Shown here: positions 1 through 8,684 of the stretch, piece after piece | Layout of the letters: the number at the start of each line of letters is the position of its first letter | Numbering within the stretch: the first letter of the stretch is position 1 | From: Acidobacteriota bacterium | GTDB taxonomy: Bacteria; Acidobacteriota; Blastocatellia; UBA7656 | Reading direction: 5' to 3' | NCBI GenBank assembly: GCA_038040445.1 | Contig: JBBPIG010000020.1 | Location: 61,108 to 125,107, forward strand | Length of the DNA stretch: 64,000 bases | Program-made: the position numbers and the translations under genes | The notes under the pieces: generated by a model | The model's database searches: none | The model's input: the letters and a program-made list of their open reading frames with translations, nothing else | What the model was told of the DNA's origin: nothing

Positions 1-20
1 AGTAAGGGTGATCGAGGCGA

Positions 21-1493
21 TCATTCTAATACTTTCTCAACTGCACTATGGGCGCGCTGGAAACGTGTCTTCACCGAATTCACGCTGCCTGTGCCTGCCG
101 ATAACGACCTAACGTAGTCGGGATCCGAAAACATCTGGAAGAGGCTTGAAAGGATCTGGTCTTTCCGTTGGCGCAAGAGTTTCAAGTCGTAGCCCTGAAG
201 AACATTTGACCATGACTCAAAGAGTGCTTTATTGATCGGCGCTCTTCTATCGGTTTCCAGGTTGAACTTGCGGAAGGCCAGTCGACCAAAGATCTCAAAA
301 GCTCGATTCATTGCCTCGCGAAAGCTTAGGTTGAGGAGCATCACCTCAGAGTTGGACATACAGTTTATGTCCGCCATCGTAGCTGAAAGGAAGGTATTTA
401 GATCAGATTTCAAGTATTCGCTGTAGGGATGAATATGGAATGCTGCGTATCGCAGAACGCACTCACGAGCATCCATCCGCGTATCGCTTACGCCGCCTCC
501 AGTTGCCTCCAGGAAATCCTCAGATTCGGCCAATGTTCTTAACAGCCTAGTAGCCTCCCCTTGAAAGAGTGCGTGACGAATTTCCTGAGCGGTGAGCACG
601 AGTCCACCAGTATTGATTCTATAAAAAATTGTAAACTTTACCTCTGGCGGCGTCTCCGGGCGGATAATGAAGAGCGTCACCTGAGTGTCTTCCAGATCGC
701 GTCGCATCCCTCTCGGTAGTTCATCAAAGGTTTTCCCTTCGGCGGACTTGAGGTATTCAAGCCGCTCAAGTCGAAAGTTCCTTTCGGTTACAAAGTCCTT
801 GAGAGTTGAGAGTCGCTGCAATCCATCAACTACCACCCAGCGATTTGCATCTACACCATCGAAGTAAAATGCGGGTAGAGGAATGCGTAAGAGCGCAGAT
901 TCAATGAGCCGCGATCTTCGAACCGGATCCCACACTAGATTGCGCTGGAACTCAGGATCTAGAATGATTTCGTTGAGGGATATCTTCCGCAGCACTTGAA
1001 AAACCGTCATTGGTTCGCGATCAACTTTGATTTTGGTCGGATCGAATGGCTCTGTGATTGATTCGTCGCCTTCGGAGTTTTCGCTTTCCACTCCCAGTGT
1101 CGCTAGTTCGATGCCACCATCCGCACAGATTTCCAGGAAGACATCGTCGTCAATTCTGCGCACAGCATTCTGCGCATTGTAGAAGGGAGCCAACTCGCGT
1201 GGCTTTCCATTTTCAGCGCGGCCAGGAACGGTTATGGTGAAGGGACGATAGTTCAGAATTTCAGCAAAGAACTGATCAGGATTGTCCGGGTCGGCAATCA
1301 CGGCTCCTACTTCACCGTAACCAAAGTATTCACCTTCGCCGGACTTTTTCGGTTCGTAATAGACGAATTCGATCGCTGGCAGCGTTAGGAAGTTGAAATA
1401 TTTCCTTGGAAAATGGTAGCGAGTGCCGATCTGATCAGCATAAGCAGAAGCTTTACGATATTGGGCTAAGACGAGCTTGGTTTTCTGTTGCAT
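21..1493 (-). CDS. Reader domain fused to DUF262 (GmrSD-N-like) protein
   Basis: A 490-residue protein in two parts. Residues ~20-130 (YHFPRKY, FVYYEPKK, YFGYGEVG) resemble the PUA/EVE-like modified-base reader found at the N-terminus of HNH restriction enzymes. Residues ~150-480 are a DUF262 domain, the ParB-like nucleotide-binding half of GmrSD-type modification-dependent enzymes, with LDPEFQRNLVWD near 177 and VVVDGLQRLSTL near 217, the usual DGQQR region. No DUF1524/HNH nuclease half follows. It is the last gene of a run after the methyltransferase and vsr (31 bp gap), so I infer it is the restriction or effector partner of that system. The substrate is not known. The reader assignment is by pattern and less sure than DUF262. 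Confidence 0.8.
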   Translation of the reverse strand: MQQKTKLVLAQYRKASAYADQIGTRYHFPRKYFNFLTLPAIEFVYYEPKKSGEGEYFGYGEVGAVIADPDNPDQFFAEILNYRPFTITVPGRAENGKPRELAPFYNAQNAVRRIDDDVFLEICADGGIELATLGVESENSEGDESITEPFDPTKIKVDREPMTVFQVLRKISLNEIILDPEFQRNLVWDPVRRSRLIESALLRIPLPAFYFDGVDANRWVVVDGLQRLSTLKDFVTERNFRLERLEYLKSAEGKTFDELPRGMRRDLEDTQVTLFIIRPETPPEVKFTIFYRINTGGLVLTAQEIRHALFQGEATRLLRTLAESEDFLEATGGGVSDTRMDARECVLRYAAFHIHPYSEYLKSDLNTFLSATMADINCMSNSEVMLLNLSFREAMNRAFEIFGRLAFRKFNLETDRRAPINKALFESWSNVLQGYDLKLLRQRKDQILSSLFQMFSDPDYVRSLSAGTGSVNSVKTRFQRAHSAVEKVLE

Positions 1494-1524
1494 TATCTAA
1501 AGATAGGATTCTGGAACATCTCTC

Positions 1525-1938
1525 TTAAAGATCATAGTCCAAACAACGCACGACTCTCCGCGTCACCTTCTTCGGGTCTCTCAATTCATGTTGCCAGACC
1601 CTGAGTATTTGCCAGCCTCGACGCTTTAGCTCTCGATTGACAAAGCGGTCTCGATTCCTATTGCGCGTGAGTTTCTCCCTCCAAAAGGCCGAGTTGGTTG
1701 CTGGGATGGTGCCGTGGCTTCGGCACCCATGCCAAAAACAACCATCTACAAAAACGGCCAGTCGCTGCTTGGGAAAAACAAAATCTGGATTGCCTAAAAG
1801 CGCAAAGTGCCTGCGCCACCCGCTGATCCGACGTTCGCGAAAAATATTTAAGAGCCGAACTTCTGTCGAGAGATTGCCTCGGCTCTTTACGCGAGACATT
1901 ATCTCTGAGCGTTTTTCTGCATCAAAGACATCGGCCAT
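1525..1938 (-). CDS. vsr: Very short patch repair (Vsr) endonuclease
   Basis: A 137-residue protein of the Vsr family, which nicks DNA 5' of T:G mismatches that arise when 5-methylcytosine deaminates. The family signatures are visible: the N-terminal SRVKSRGNLSTEVRL, the catalytic FVDGCFWHGC, and the C-terminal WQILRVWQHEL. Length is normal. Its start overlaps the end of the upstream cytosine methyltransferase by 17 bp, so the two are translated together. That is the classical pairing, because Vsr repairs the damage its partner methylase makes likely. Confidence 0.95.
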   Translation of the reverse strand: MADVFDAEKRSEIMSRVKSRGNLSTEVRLLNIFRERRISGWRRHFALLGNPDFVFPKQRLAVFVDGCFWHGCRSHGTIPATNSAFWREKLTRNRNRDRFVNRELKRRGWQILRVWQHELRDPKKVTRRVVRCLDYDL

Positions 1939-2956
1939 CAGATCCCTCTAACGCTTGAACAATTTTAAGCGCATGCCGCCGTATGAATTCTGGAGGTAAG
2001 GCGTTGCCTATCATCTCAGCCGTCGCAATCCTGCCACGTTCCAGAGAAAAAAAGTACGACGCCGGGAAAGTCTGAAGCAGTGCAGCCTCGCGCAATGTAA
2101 TGGCGCGGTTTCGTGTTGGATGTAAAAAACGTCCCTTTGAAGGATTGAAGCAGCCGGTTGTAATTGTAGGGGCCACTTCATTCCAGCTCATGCGGCCATA
2201 GACATCTTTGAAACCGTCGCAGCTCTTATGACACTTCAGCTGTTCTTTCTTTCCGAGATCTAGGCGACTTCCTCCATTTTTCGGGATCAGCCTAATCCTG
2301 CGTTTAACTTCTTCCGTTCTTTTCTCTTTGTAATTGTGAAGGGGGTCTCGCTTAGCTCGTTTGCCCAGCTTTCGGAACGCATCGCGAACGACCGGCTTGC
2401 AACGCGCTTGTCGACCGAATGGTATCTTGGTTCGATGACCAGCCAACAAGATGAAGCGGCGGCGCCGTTGGGGTACTCCATATTCTGCAGCGTTGAGAAC
2501 ATCAGCAGTGCAGTCGTAACCGAGTTCTTTTAATTCAGAGAGCACCTTCTTCATTCGTCGGTCTTTTGCAAGGCCTGGAACGTTCTCCAACATTACGGCC
2601 TTGGGTCGCAGGTTCCTAACAAACTTCATAAACTGGAAGATAAGATCATTTTGAGCGTCGTCAATAATATAACTGCCATTCAGCGTTGTGATGGTGGAGA
2701 ACCCTTGGCAAGGCGGGCAGCCAGCGAGAAGATCCAGTTGACCTCGCTTCAGCTTCAGTTTACGCATCACCGCCGCAACGGAGACGTCGCTTATATCCTT
2801 CGCCCAAACAGTTACTCGCTTGTGATTCGCTTTATACGTGCTGACTGCGAGAGGGTCGATTTCGACGGCGCCAATAACGCGAAAACCCGCCTGCTTGAGC
2901 CCCAACGTAAGGCCTCCGCAACCTGAGAAAAGGTCAATAGCAACCGGCTTCGCCAT
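1922..2956 (-). CDS. C5-cytosine DNA methyltransferase
   Basis: Transfers a methyl group from SAM to C5 of cytosine in a specific site. From the chosen start (MAKPVAIDLF) the protein has 344 residues with the ordered C5 motifs: motif I DLFSGCGG (8-15), motif IV GCPPCQGFS with catalytic Cys83, motif VI ENVPGL (124-129), motif VIII QRRRRF near 163, a target-recognition region, then motif X (GNALPP). The frame runs 75 bases further upstream, but the ATG at 2956 is preceded by GGGAG and begins directly at motif I. It leads an operon with vsr and the DUF262 gene. Methylated site unknown. Confidence 0.95.
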   Translation of the reverse strand: MAKPVAIDLFSGCGGLTLGLKQAGFRVIGAVEIDPLAVSTYKANHKRVTVWAKDISDVSVAAVMRKLKLKRGQLDLLAGCPPCQGFSTITTLNGSYIIDDAQNDLIFQFMKFVRNLRPKAVMLENVPGLAKDRRMKKVLSELKELGYDCTADVLNAAEYGVPQRRRRFILLAGHRTKIPFGRQARCKPVVRDAFRKLGKRAKRDPLHNYKEKRTEEVKRRIRLIPKNGGSRLDLGKKEQLKCHKSCDGFKDVYGRMSWNEVAPTITTGCFNPSKGRFLHPTRNRAITLREAALLQTFPASYFFSLERGRIATAEMIGNALPPEFIRRHALKIVQALEGSDGRCL

Positions 2957-3171
2957 GCTCCCGATTCTGAAAGCTTTGTCAAGAAGCGTCAAGACGAATT
3001 CCGCTAGATGAAATTTGCCCACTGTTTTCAAAGCTTCAGAGACACCAACCCGCTCTTTCTACGAGGAAGCTTCGACGCTTGAAACGAATCTGTGCCGGCT
3101 GGGCTCACCGCGTCTCAAGTAGCTTCGCACTCTCAACCCGCGAGGCGGCCTACAGAACAGGAGTGCTGGGT

Positions 3172-4575
3172 CTACGCCTCCTTCTTGTCGTCGCTCGCTG
3201 CCGGCGCGACAGCGAGCCCCGGCCTCGCATACTGATCCAACCCGAATCCAAGAGTAATCGTCGCCAACAGAATCGCCGACGAGAAGAAGTACGGCGACGA
3301 TACTCCGATCGAATCGAAGGCCCAGCCGAAGAACAACGGTGCGATGATGCGAGCCACTCCGCCATACGTCTGTTGCATTCCCATATACAAGCCGCGTTCT
3401 CTTTGAGAAATGACTCGTGACAGAAGCGCCGTGACGCACGGAAACGTAAAGGCCGTGCCCAGCGGAATCAGCGCTACGGCTAACGCCAGCATCCCCAGGC
3501 TTCGCGAGAGCGGCATCCCGAGAACGCCCGCGGCCAGGAGCACGAGCCCCAGACGCGAGAGCCTCGCCTCGCCGAGCCAATCGACCGCGCGCCCTAAAAG
3601 CAGCACGCGAGCGAAAACCGCAATTGACCCGATATACATGAAGAAATAGCCTATCGTCTGTTCGGTGACTTGAAAGCGCGCGTTCAGGAAGAGCGCGAGC
3701 ACCGAAAAGCTTCCCTGAAAGGCGCCAATGGCAATCGCATAAATCAAGATGAGGCGCGACGCGGGCTCGCTCGATCGCGAGATCACGCGCCAGATCGCCT
3801 GACGCGAGGTAGGGCGTACGTAGCCTTCCTGCGGCGGCTCGCTCGAATCACGAGACTCGGTCAGATAGCGAGCTGCGAAGATCATGTTCAGCAAGCAGAG
3901 CCCGGCCGCTATGATTCCAGGCCCCGCGCGCCCCATCAGCAACGTCCCCGGCCCCGGCATCAGATCGCGCTTGCCTAATGCAATCGCGAAGGAACCGAGC
4001 ACCGGCCCCAGCGCTACACCGAGATTGGTTGTCGCCGAGAGCCATCCGAGCGCTCGCGCGCGATCCTTTGGATTCGTCGAGTCGGCTACGTAAGCCTGGA
4101 TCACGCCTACCGTGCCCCCGCCCGCGCCCTGCACCAAGCGCGACAGGAACAAGAGGAGCAGCGAGTGCGCGAAGCCGAAAATCAGATACGCGATTCCTGC
4201 TGCGCCTATCGCGATCAGCAGCGTGGGCCGGCGCCCCACTCGATCAGAGAAGCGGCCCCACATCGGCGCGCTTATAAGTTGTGCGATGGTGAACGAGGCG
4301 ACAATGAATCCGGAGATGGTCCCGATTCCAAAGTGCAGCCCGAGTACGTCGATCCCCGGCCCGCCGAGTTCCTTTACGTAAAACGGCAGGAGCGGAATGA
4401 TCATCAACAGCCCCAGCATGTCTACGAATGCCGTCGCCATGAGTGTGAACAGCTTGGCGGGGATCTTCCGGACTTCTTTCCACAGAACGTAGAGAAGTGC
4501 CATCGCGATCGCGCCGAGCAACACGCGCACGACAGGCGATTGGAAGGAGTGGGCAATGTCTTGCTGGATTATCAT
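3172..4575 (-). CDS. MFS transporter, TetA/multidrug-like
   Basis: A 467-residue inner-membrane transporter of the major facilitator superfamily with about 12 helices. MFS motif A is clear (WGRFSDRVGRRPTLL) between helices 2 and 3, and helix 1 carries the TetA/DHA1-like phrase FVDMLGLLMIIPLLPFY. An extra hydrophobic stretch (about residues 15-32) precedes helix 1. By family it is probably a proton-driven drug or metabolite exporter; the substrate cannot be read from sequence. It stands alone, with 215 bp to the methyltransferase start. Confidence 0.85.
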   Translation of the reverse strand: MIIQQDIAHSFQSPVVRVLLGAIAMALLYVLWKEVRKIPAKLFTLMATAFVDMLGLLMIIPLLPFYVKELGGPGIDVLGLHFGIGTISGFIVASFTIAQLISAPMWGRFSDRVGRRPTLLIAIGAAGIAYLIFGFAHSLLLLFLSRLVQGAGGGTVGVIQAYVADSTNPKDRARALGWLSATTNLGVALGPVLGSFAIALGKRDLMPGPGTLLMGRAGPGIIAAGLCLLNMIFAARYLTESRDSSEPPQEGYVRPTSRQAIWRVISRSSEPASRLILIYAIAIGAFQGSFSVLALFLNARFQVTEQTIGYFFMYIGSIAVFARVLLLGRAVDWLGEARLSRLGLVLLAAGVLGMPLSRSLGMLALAVALIPLGTAFTFPCVTALLSRVISQRERGLYMGMQQTYGGVARIIAPLFFGWAFDSIGVSSPYFFSSAILLATITLGFGLDQYARPGLAVAPAASDDKKEA

Positions 4576-4750
4576 TAGACGCGCTGTCTTCGGTTCTCCA
4601 ATACATTTGCTCGGTTAGCGTCGGGGCATGTGACCACTTGGACTGGGCATGATGCAAACGCGTTAGAAGCGGTTCTTCATCTGTATGGTCGATTGCGGGA
4701 TCTAAGAAGACAGTTGGGTTCACCTGGCGGGGCATTCTTCAATAGAGATA

Positions 4751-4829
4751 TTCCTCTGCGTTCCTCCGCGTCCTCTGCGGTTTACTCCGGATGCATTTAA
4801 CCGCAGAGGACGCCGAGGAACGCAGAGGA
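4751..4829. repeat. Long inverted repeat, CCGCAGAGG family
   Basis: Two arms of about 33 bp (4751-4783 and 4797-4829) are reverse complements with very few mismatches around a 13-nt loop. Each arm repeats the word CCTCTGCG. A related but more diverged hairpin lies at 22057-22118. It sits between MFS and DUF1428 and could act as a transcription terminator, but the arm length fits a dispersed REP/MITE-like element better. Confidence 0.75.
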
Positions 4830-4840
4830 GAAGTGGCGGC

Positions 4841-5200
4841 TCAAGCTTCGACGATAACTTTGAAACCTCCGTAGACCATGCGCTTGACGTCGAAGGGCAT
4901 CGGCACCCCCTCCATCATCTTTGCCATGCGGGGGTCTTTCATCACTTTCGCGTTGACGCGATCGCGATGCGCGCGCGACTTGAACACTATCCACGAGAAC
5001 ACCGCCGTCTCGCCGGGCTTGAGCTTCATTGTCCGCGTGAACGAAACGCCAAACTTCACATCGAGGTCGTCGCCTACGCACTCCCGGTACTCGAGCGCGC
5101 CGTGCTCGCGCCAGATTTTTCCAGCCGCTCGCGAGATGCGGCGGTAGAGCTGCACGTTTTTCGTGGGGACCGGCAACACGAATCCATCAACGTAGTTCAT
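4841..5200 (-). CDS. DUF1428 family protein
   Basis: A 119-residue protein matching the DUF1428 (YbaA-like, dimeric alpha-beta barrel) family: N-terminal YVDGFVLPVP, central WREHGALEYRECVGDDL, and PRMAKMMEGVPMPFDVKRMVYGGF at the end. Function is unknown in the family. It lies 34 bp downstream of a VOC gene on the same strand and belongs to the group of small stand-alone fold proteins between 4.8 and 13.7 kb. Confidence 0.9.
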   Translation of the reverse strand: MNYVDGFVLPVPTKNVQLYRRISRAAGKIWREHGALEYRECVGDDLDVKFGVSFTRTMKLKPGETAVFSWIVFKSRAHRDRVNAKVMKDPRMAKMMEGVPMPFDVKRMVYGGFKVIVEA

Positions 5201-5234
5201 AAATCCTCCGTAGTAGTTTATACCTGGAAAGAGG

Positions 5235-5645
5235 TCAGGTAGCTTGTCCGCAGTTGATCATCCACGGGATGCCGAACCGATCGGTAACCATCCCAAAACG
5301 GACGGCCCAGAAGGTCTGCTGGAGCGGCATCTGAACCGTTCCGTTCTCTGACAACGCGTCGAATATGCGTTCTGCCTCTGCCGGATCGTCGATTTGGATC
5401 GATACACAAAAGCCTGTTGGTTTCACATCGCGATCAGGCGGAGCGTCAGCCCCCAGCAGTGCCGTCTCTCCGACAATCAGGCTCGCGTGAATGATTCTAT
5501 CGCGCCATTCTGATGGCACTTGATCGGCCATCGGCGAATCACCATAGGTCATCATCGTTTGGATGTTCCCGCCAAGACACTGCTGATAGAACTTGAACGC
5601 AGCATCGCATTGGCCGTTGAAAGCGAGGTATGGACTCAATTGCAT
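5235..5645 (-). CDS. PhnB-like VOC (glyoxalase-fold) protein
   Basis: A 136-residue single VOC-fold protein of the PhnB type (LSPYLAFNGQCDAAFKFYQQCLGG at the start, FWAVRFGMVTDRFGIPWMINC at the end). Members are small cytosolic metal-binding or binding proteins, often mis-annotated as 3-demethylubiquinone methyltransferase. Substrate not predictable. Probably cotranscribed with the DUF1428 gene. Confidence 0.88.
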   Translation of the reverse strand: MQLSPYLAFNGQCDAAFKFYQQCLGGNIQTMMTYGDSPMADQVPSEWRDRIIHASLIVGETALLGADAPPDRDVKPTGFCVSIQIDDPAEAERIFDALSENGTVQMPLQQTFWAVRFGMVTDRFGIPWMINCGQAT

Positions 5646-5689
5646 AGTGGACTCCTTTGGTTATTAGTAGGTTGCTGAAAAAAGTCATC

Positions 5690-5796
5690 CGATACCACGG
5701 GCTTCAGAGACTGTGCGAGACCTCCGGGAATCCCACCCACTGCCCGTGGGTGGGATTCCCTGACTTTTCGCACACTATCTGAAGCCGGTGGTATCG
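5690..5796. repeat. Nested palindromic element
   Basis: A 107-bp element with an imperfect outer inverted repeat (starts CGATACCAC, ends GTGGTATCG) enclosing a perfect inner 15-bp inverted repeat, GGGAATCCCACCCAC at 5726-5740 and its complement at 5746-5760. No coding potential. It looks like a folded MITE or REP-type element between the VOC and MoaD genes. Confidence 0.75.
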
Positions 5797-5834
5797 AAGA
5801 AGCGCGGCCCGTTTCAAACGTACTGCTGCCGACT

Positions 5835-6131
5835 CTAGCCGCCGGCTATCGCACCTACGACCAGAAGAGGCTCTGCGCCACTGGCGACCGCTTCCGGTAG
5901 CGCGGCGTCCGGCGGTTCGTGTGATAGATCTTCCTCGCAGGCGAAGAACCTCAGGAAGGGCCGGCGCTGCCCGGTGACGTGGTCGCGGATCGTCCCTCGC
6001 AGCATCGGATAGCGCGCCTCGAGTGCGTCGAGCACCGAACGCAGCGTAACCTGACCTTGAACGTCGAGCTGCACCTCGTCGTCGACCTTCGCCAGAGTTC
6101 GCAGATGGTACGGGAGCTCGACTCGGATCAC
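5835..6131 (-). CDS. MoaD/ThiS-family sulfur-carrier-like protein
   Basis: A 98-residue ubiquitin-fold protein. From the GTG start at 6131 it reads [16 protein letters not shown], with a Leu/Val-rich beta-grasp pattern, and ends in AIAGG, the C-terminal Gly-Gly that MoaD and ThiS need for adenylation and thiocarboxylation. The GTG start overlaps the stop of the BNR-repeat gene in a GTGA, so it is translationally coupled to it. No molybdopterin or thiamine gene is nearby. I infer a dedicated sulfur carrier or protein modifier rather than a housekeeping MoaD. Confidence 0.8.
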   Translation of the reverse strand: MIRVELPYHLRTLAKVDDEVQLDVQGQVTLRSVLDALEARYPMLRGTIRDHVTGQRRPFLRFFACEEDLSHEPPDAALPEAVASGAEPLLVVGAIAGG

Positions 6132-7315
6132 GGAAGCACCTGGACTTCTACCGACAGCACGGGCGGAAGATCTCGGACGATGGCAGCCCAGTTGTCTCCG
6201 GCGTCGGCCGATGCGTACACCTGCCCGCCGGTTGTGCCGAAATACACGCCGCACGAATCAAGCGAGTCGACAGCCATCGCGTCGCGTAGCACGTTGACGT
6301 AGCAGTCGCTTTGCGGCAGACCTTTCGTGAGCGCTTCCCACTCGTTTCCACCTGTGCGGCTGCGGTAGACTCGCAGCTTTCCGTCGGGCGGATAGTGCTC
6401 CGAGTCGCTCTTGATCGGGACAACGTAGACGGTGTCCGGCTCGTGCGCATGAACGTCGATCGCGAACCCGAAGTCGGTCGGCAAGTTCCCGCTGATCTCG
6501 TGCCACGAATCGCCGGCGTCATCGCTGCGCATGACGTCCCAGTGCTTCTGCATGAACAGCACGCCCGGGCGGGACGGGTTCATCGCGATGCGGTGAACGC
6601 AATGACCGACCTCCGCGGTCGGGTCGGGGATGTACAGCGAATGCAGCCCACGGTTGATCGGTCGCCACGTCTCGCCGGCGTCGTCGGTTCGGAAGGCGCC
6701 CGCGGCGGAAATAGCGATGAAGATCCGGTTGGGGTCACTCGGATCCAGAATGATCGTGTGCAGGCACATCCCACCGGCGCCTGGCGCCCAGTTGGGTCCC
6801 GAGCCGTGGCCGCGCAGTCCGGCGAGCTCCTGCCACGTCTGGCCGCCATTCGTCGAGCGAAACAAGGCGGCGTCCTCAACCCCGGCGTAGACCGTATCGG
6901 GATCAGTTAACGAGGGTTCAAGATGCCAGACTCGCTTGAACTCCCACGGACGCAGCGTGCCGTCGTAAAACTGATGCGTGGTAAGCGGCTTGCCGGTTTC
7001 CGCAGACGTGTCGTAAACGAACTTGTTGCTCTCGCCTTTGGGCATGCCCTCCGGGGTAGTGGTCGGTTCGCCTGGCGGTGTTCCGGGTTGGTGCCAGGTT
7101 TTGCCGCCATCGTCCGAACGTTGAATGATCTGGCCGAACCAGCCGCTGGACTGCGATGCATACAGCCGATTCGGATCAGCGGGCGACCCTTTGACGTGGT
7201 AGAGCTCCCAGCCCGCAAAGTGTGGCTCACTGACGTCCCACCGTTCGCGTTTTGCGTCCGCCGTTAGGACGAACGCGCCCTTACGTGTACCGACCAACAC
7301 CCTTACTCCGCTCAT
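6128..7315 (-). CDS. BNR/sialidase-fold repeat protein
   Basis: A 395-residue beta-propeller with repeated Asp-box motifs: [45 protein letters not shown] and ASADAGDNW, six blades in all. There is no signal peptide (it starts [18 protein letters not shown]), so it is probably cytosolic. AAAGGAG precedes the ATG. It overlaps the MoaD-like gene by 4 bp. Often labelled exo-alpha-sialidase, but no sialidase catalytic set (such as an Arg triad) is evident, so the enzymatic label is not supported. Confidence 0.85.
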   Translation of the reverse strand: MSGVRVLVGTRKGAFVLTADAKRERWDVSEPHFAGWELYHVKGSPADPNRLYASQSSGWFGQIIQRSDDGGKTWHQPGTPPGEPTTTPEGMPKGESNKFVYDTSAETGKPLTTHQFYDGTLRPWEFKRVWHLEPSLTDPDTVYAGVEDAALFRSTNGGQTWQELAGLRGHGSGPNWAPGAGGMCLHTIILDPSDPNRIFIAISAAGAFRTDDAGETWRPINRGLHSLYIPDPTAEVGHCVHRIAMNPSRPGVLFMQKHWDVMRSDDAGDSWHEISGNLPTDFGFAIDVHAHEPDTVYVVPIKSDSEHYPPDGKLRVYRSRTGGNEWEALTKGLPQSDCYVNVLRDAMAVDSLDSCGVYFGTTGGQVYASADAGDNWAAIVRDLPPVLSVEVQVLP

Positions 7316-7509
7316 ACATTTGCTCCTTTCTTTCTTGGTTCATAGTAAGAGTTCAGAATACAAGAGTTCAGAGTCGTTCCCCCAATAAACAGATGTCCCG
7401 CCACATGAAGCCAGGTCTTACCGTCGTTGCCGAAGAAGTCTCCCGGAATGCTGTAGATGTTGTCAGTGCCGGTGACGATCGCCAGCACAATCGCTGGAAC
7501 GATTATCAC
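7312..7509 (-). CDS. Small hypothetical protein in coupled position
   Basis: A 65-residue frame with GTG start. It overlaps the SRPBCC gene stop (GTGA) and the BNR gene start (ATGA), which would make a fully coupled four-gene chain. The N-terminal part ([20 protein letters not shown], then [19 protein letters not shown]) looks like real membrane-protein sequence, but the C-terminal third runs over a GTTCAGA-type repeat. It may be the truncated tail of a larger membrane protein. I do not recognise the family. Confidence 0.4.
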   Translation of the reverse strand: MIIVPAIVLAIVTGTDNIYSIPGDFFGNDGKTWLHVAGHLFIGGTTLNSCILNSYYEPRKKGANV

Positions 7510-8138
7510 TTATGCTTTACCAAAGCCTCTGCAAGCTTGTCGAGACACTGGCTCAAGCCGGCTTCGGACATCTCGCGCATTTGGCCCACCGTCCAGCCGT
7601 ATTCGGTGGCGGTCAGTTCAGTCTTGTCGCCAACGCGCTTGAAAGCCAGGGCGCTGGGTATTTCTCTCGGGAAGTCTGGGGGCATGCCCATCGTAGTAGG
7701 ATCAATTCTGTTGCCGTCTTTGTCGGCCAGGCCCTGGCTGAACTCGATCAGCTTCATGGGCACAATCTTCTTGTAGACGCCAGCGGTGTAGAAGTCTTGA
7801 CCACCTTGAAATTCTTTCGGCGCGCGCATGTGGAACAAAAATTTGCCGCCTTCACGAAAATCTATTTTGCATGACGGCGAGGTAAAGCCTGTTGGACCCC
7901 ACCAACGCATGACGTACTCGGGATCGGTCCAGGCTTTCCATACCAGCTCGATCGGGGCGTCGAAGACACGTGTAATGACGAGATCGCGTTTCTTTACATT
8001 GTCTGCGGTATTTTTGCCCTGTACCTTCACGGTCGGCCCTCCGGTCTCAGCCCTGGTGGAATTGTCGCCTCCCACGATGAGAGCCGACGCGGCAAGCACG
8101 CCGAGCACGGCGAGCGATGGGTTGTTCATTGTCTTCAT
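7506..8138 (-). CDS. SRPBCC/AHSA1-like protein with leader
   Basis: A 210-residue protein. Residues ~50-205 form an SRPBCC (START-like, AHSA1) domain: ITRVFDAPIELVWKAWTD, WWGPTGFTSPSCKIDFREGG, and a C-terminal helix ending [12 protein letters not shown]. The N-terminus (LAVLGVLAASALIVGG) looks like a signal peptide, which is odd because AHSA1 proteins are normally cytosolic; this one may be exported. First of the coupled chain running to the MoaD-like gene. Confidence 0.85.
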   Translation of the reverse strand: MKTMNNPSLAVLGVLAASALIVGGDNSTRAETGGPTVKVQGKNTADNVKKRDLVITRVFDAPIELVWKAWTDPEYVMRWWGPTGFTSPSCKIDFREGGKFLFHMRAPKEFQGGQDFYTAGVYKKIVPMKLIEFSQGLADKDGNRIDPTTMGMPPDFPREIPSALAFKRVGDKTELTATEYGWTVGQMREMSEAGLSQCLDKLAEALVKHK

Positions 8139-8183
8139 AGCGTAGTCTCCTTCGAATGGTTCCTAGTCCCAACTGCGAAGTCC

Positions 8184-8597
8184 TCATTGACGGTCCCGAT
8201 AACTCCTGCCCGACTCGTTCTCCGCGATGCGCGCCTTGATAAGCTTCCTCACGAGTGCGGTGGGAAGCGGTTCGCCGGGCGCAAAGCGGATGGAAGCTTT
8301 GCCGAGTTTGTAGCCCTTGAGATCAACTGCGTGCGCGCGCGTCACGTTCGTGCTCATGATGTGAAAGGTGCAGAGGCCCTTCGACGCCGCGAAGCCCACC
8401 AGGAGTCCGTGGTGTTTGTAAGCGGGGATCTGATAGCTGATGACCTCGGTGGCCTTGGGCGCCGTGGCTTTGATCGTCTTGCGAAGCTTCTCGAGCGCGG
8501 TCCGCACATCTTCCGGCACGGCCGCGAGGTAGTCGTCTACCGTCTGAACCCCCGCGCTTTTCTTCGCGGGCTTAGCATTAGCAGCTACTTTTTTCAT
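8184..8597 (-). CDS. DUF1801 (YdhG-like) protein
   Basis: A 137-residue protein. It begins with a Lys/Ala-rich tail, then the DUF1801 domain: TVDDYLAAVPEDVRTALEKL, EVISYQIPAYKHHGLLVGFAA, and SIRFAPGEPLPTALVRKLIKAR. The family includes the YdhG iron-chaperone-like fold. I chose the internal ATG at 8597 over the one at 8633 because AGGGAGG stands 7 nt upstream of it. Confidence 0.9.
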   Translation of the reverse strand: MKKVAANAKPAKKSAGVQTVDDYLAAVPEDVRTALEKLRKTIKATAPKATEVISYQIPAYKHHGLLVGFAASKGLCTFHIMSTNVTRAHAVDLKGYKLGKASIRFAPGEPLPTALVRKLIKARIAENESGRSYRDRQ

Positions 8598-8684
8598 GAG
8601 AAATCCTCCCTTATTGTTGTTGTTGCAAATCATTCAGACATAGTCTCTTTGGTTTAACCCGGGACAGTCTCATGCAGCCGCGTA

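Noticed and set aside
3059..3580. A 173-codon minus frame near the MFS gene
   Set aside because: Overlaps the MFS gene in another frame, with Arg/Ser-rich shadow composition.
6128..7315. True sialidase function for the BNR protein
   Set aside because: Asp boxes are structural; the catalytic Arg set and a signal peptide were not seen.
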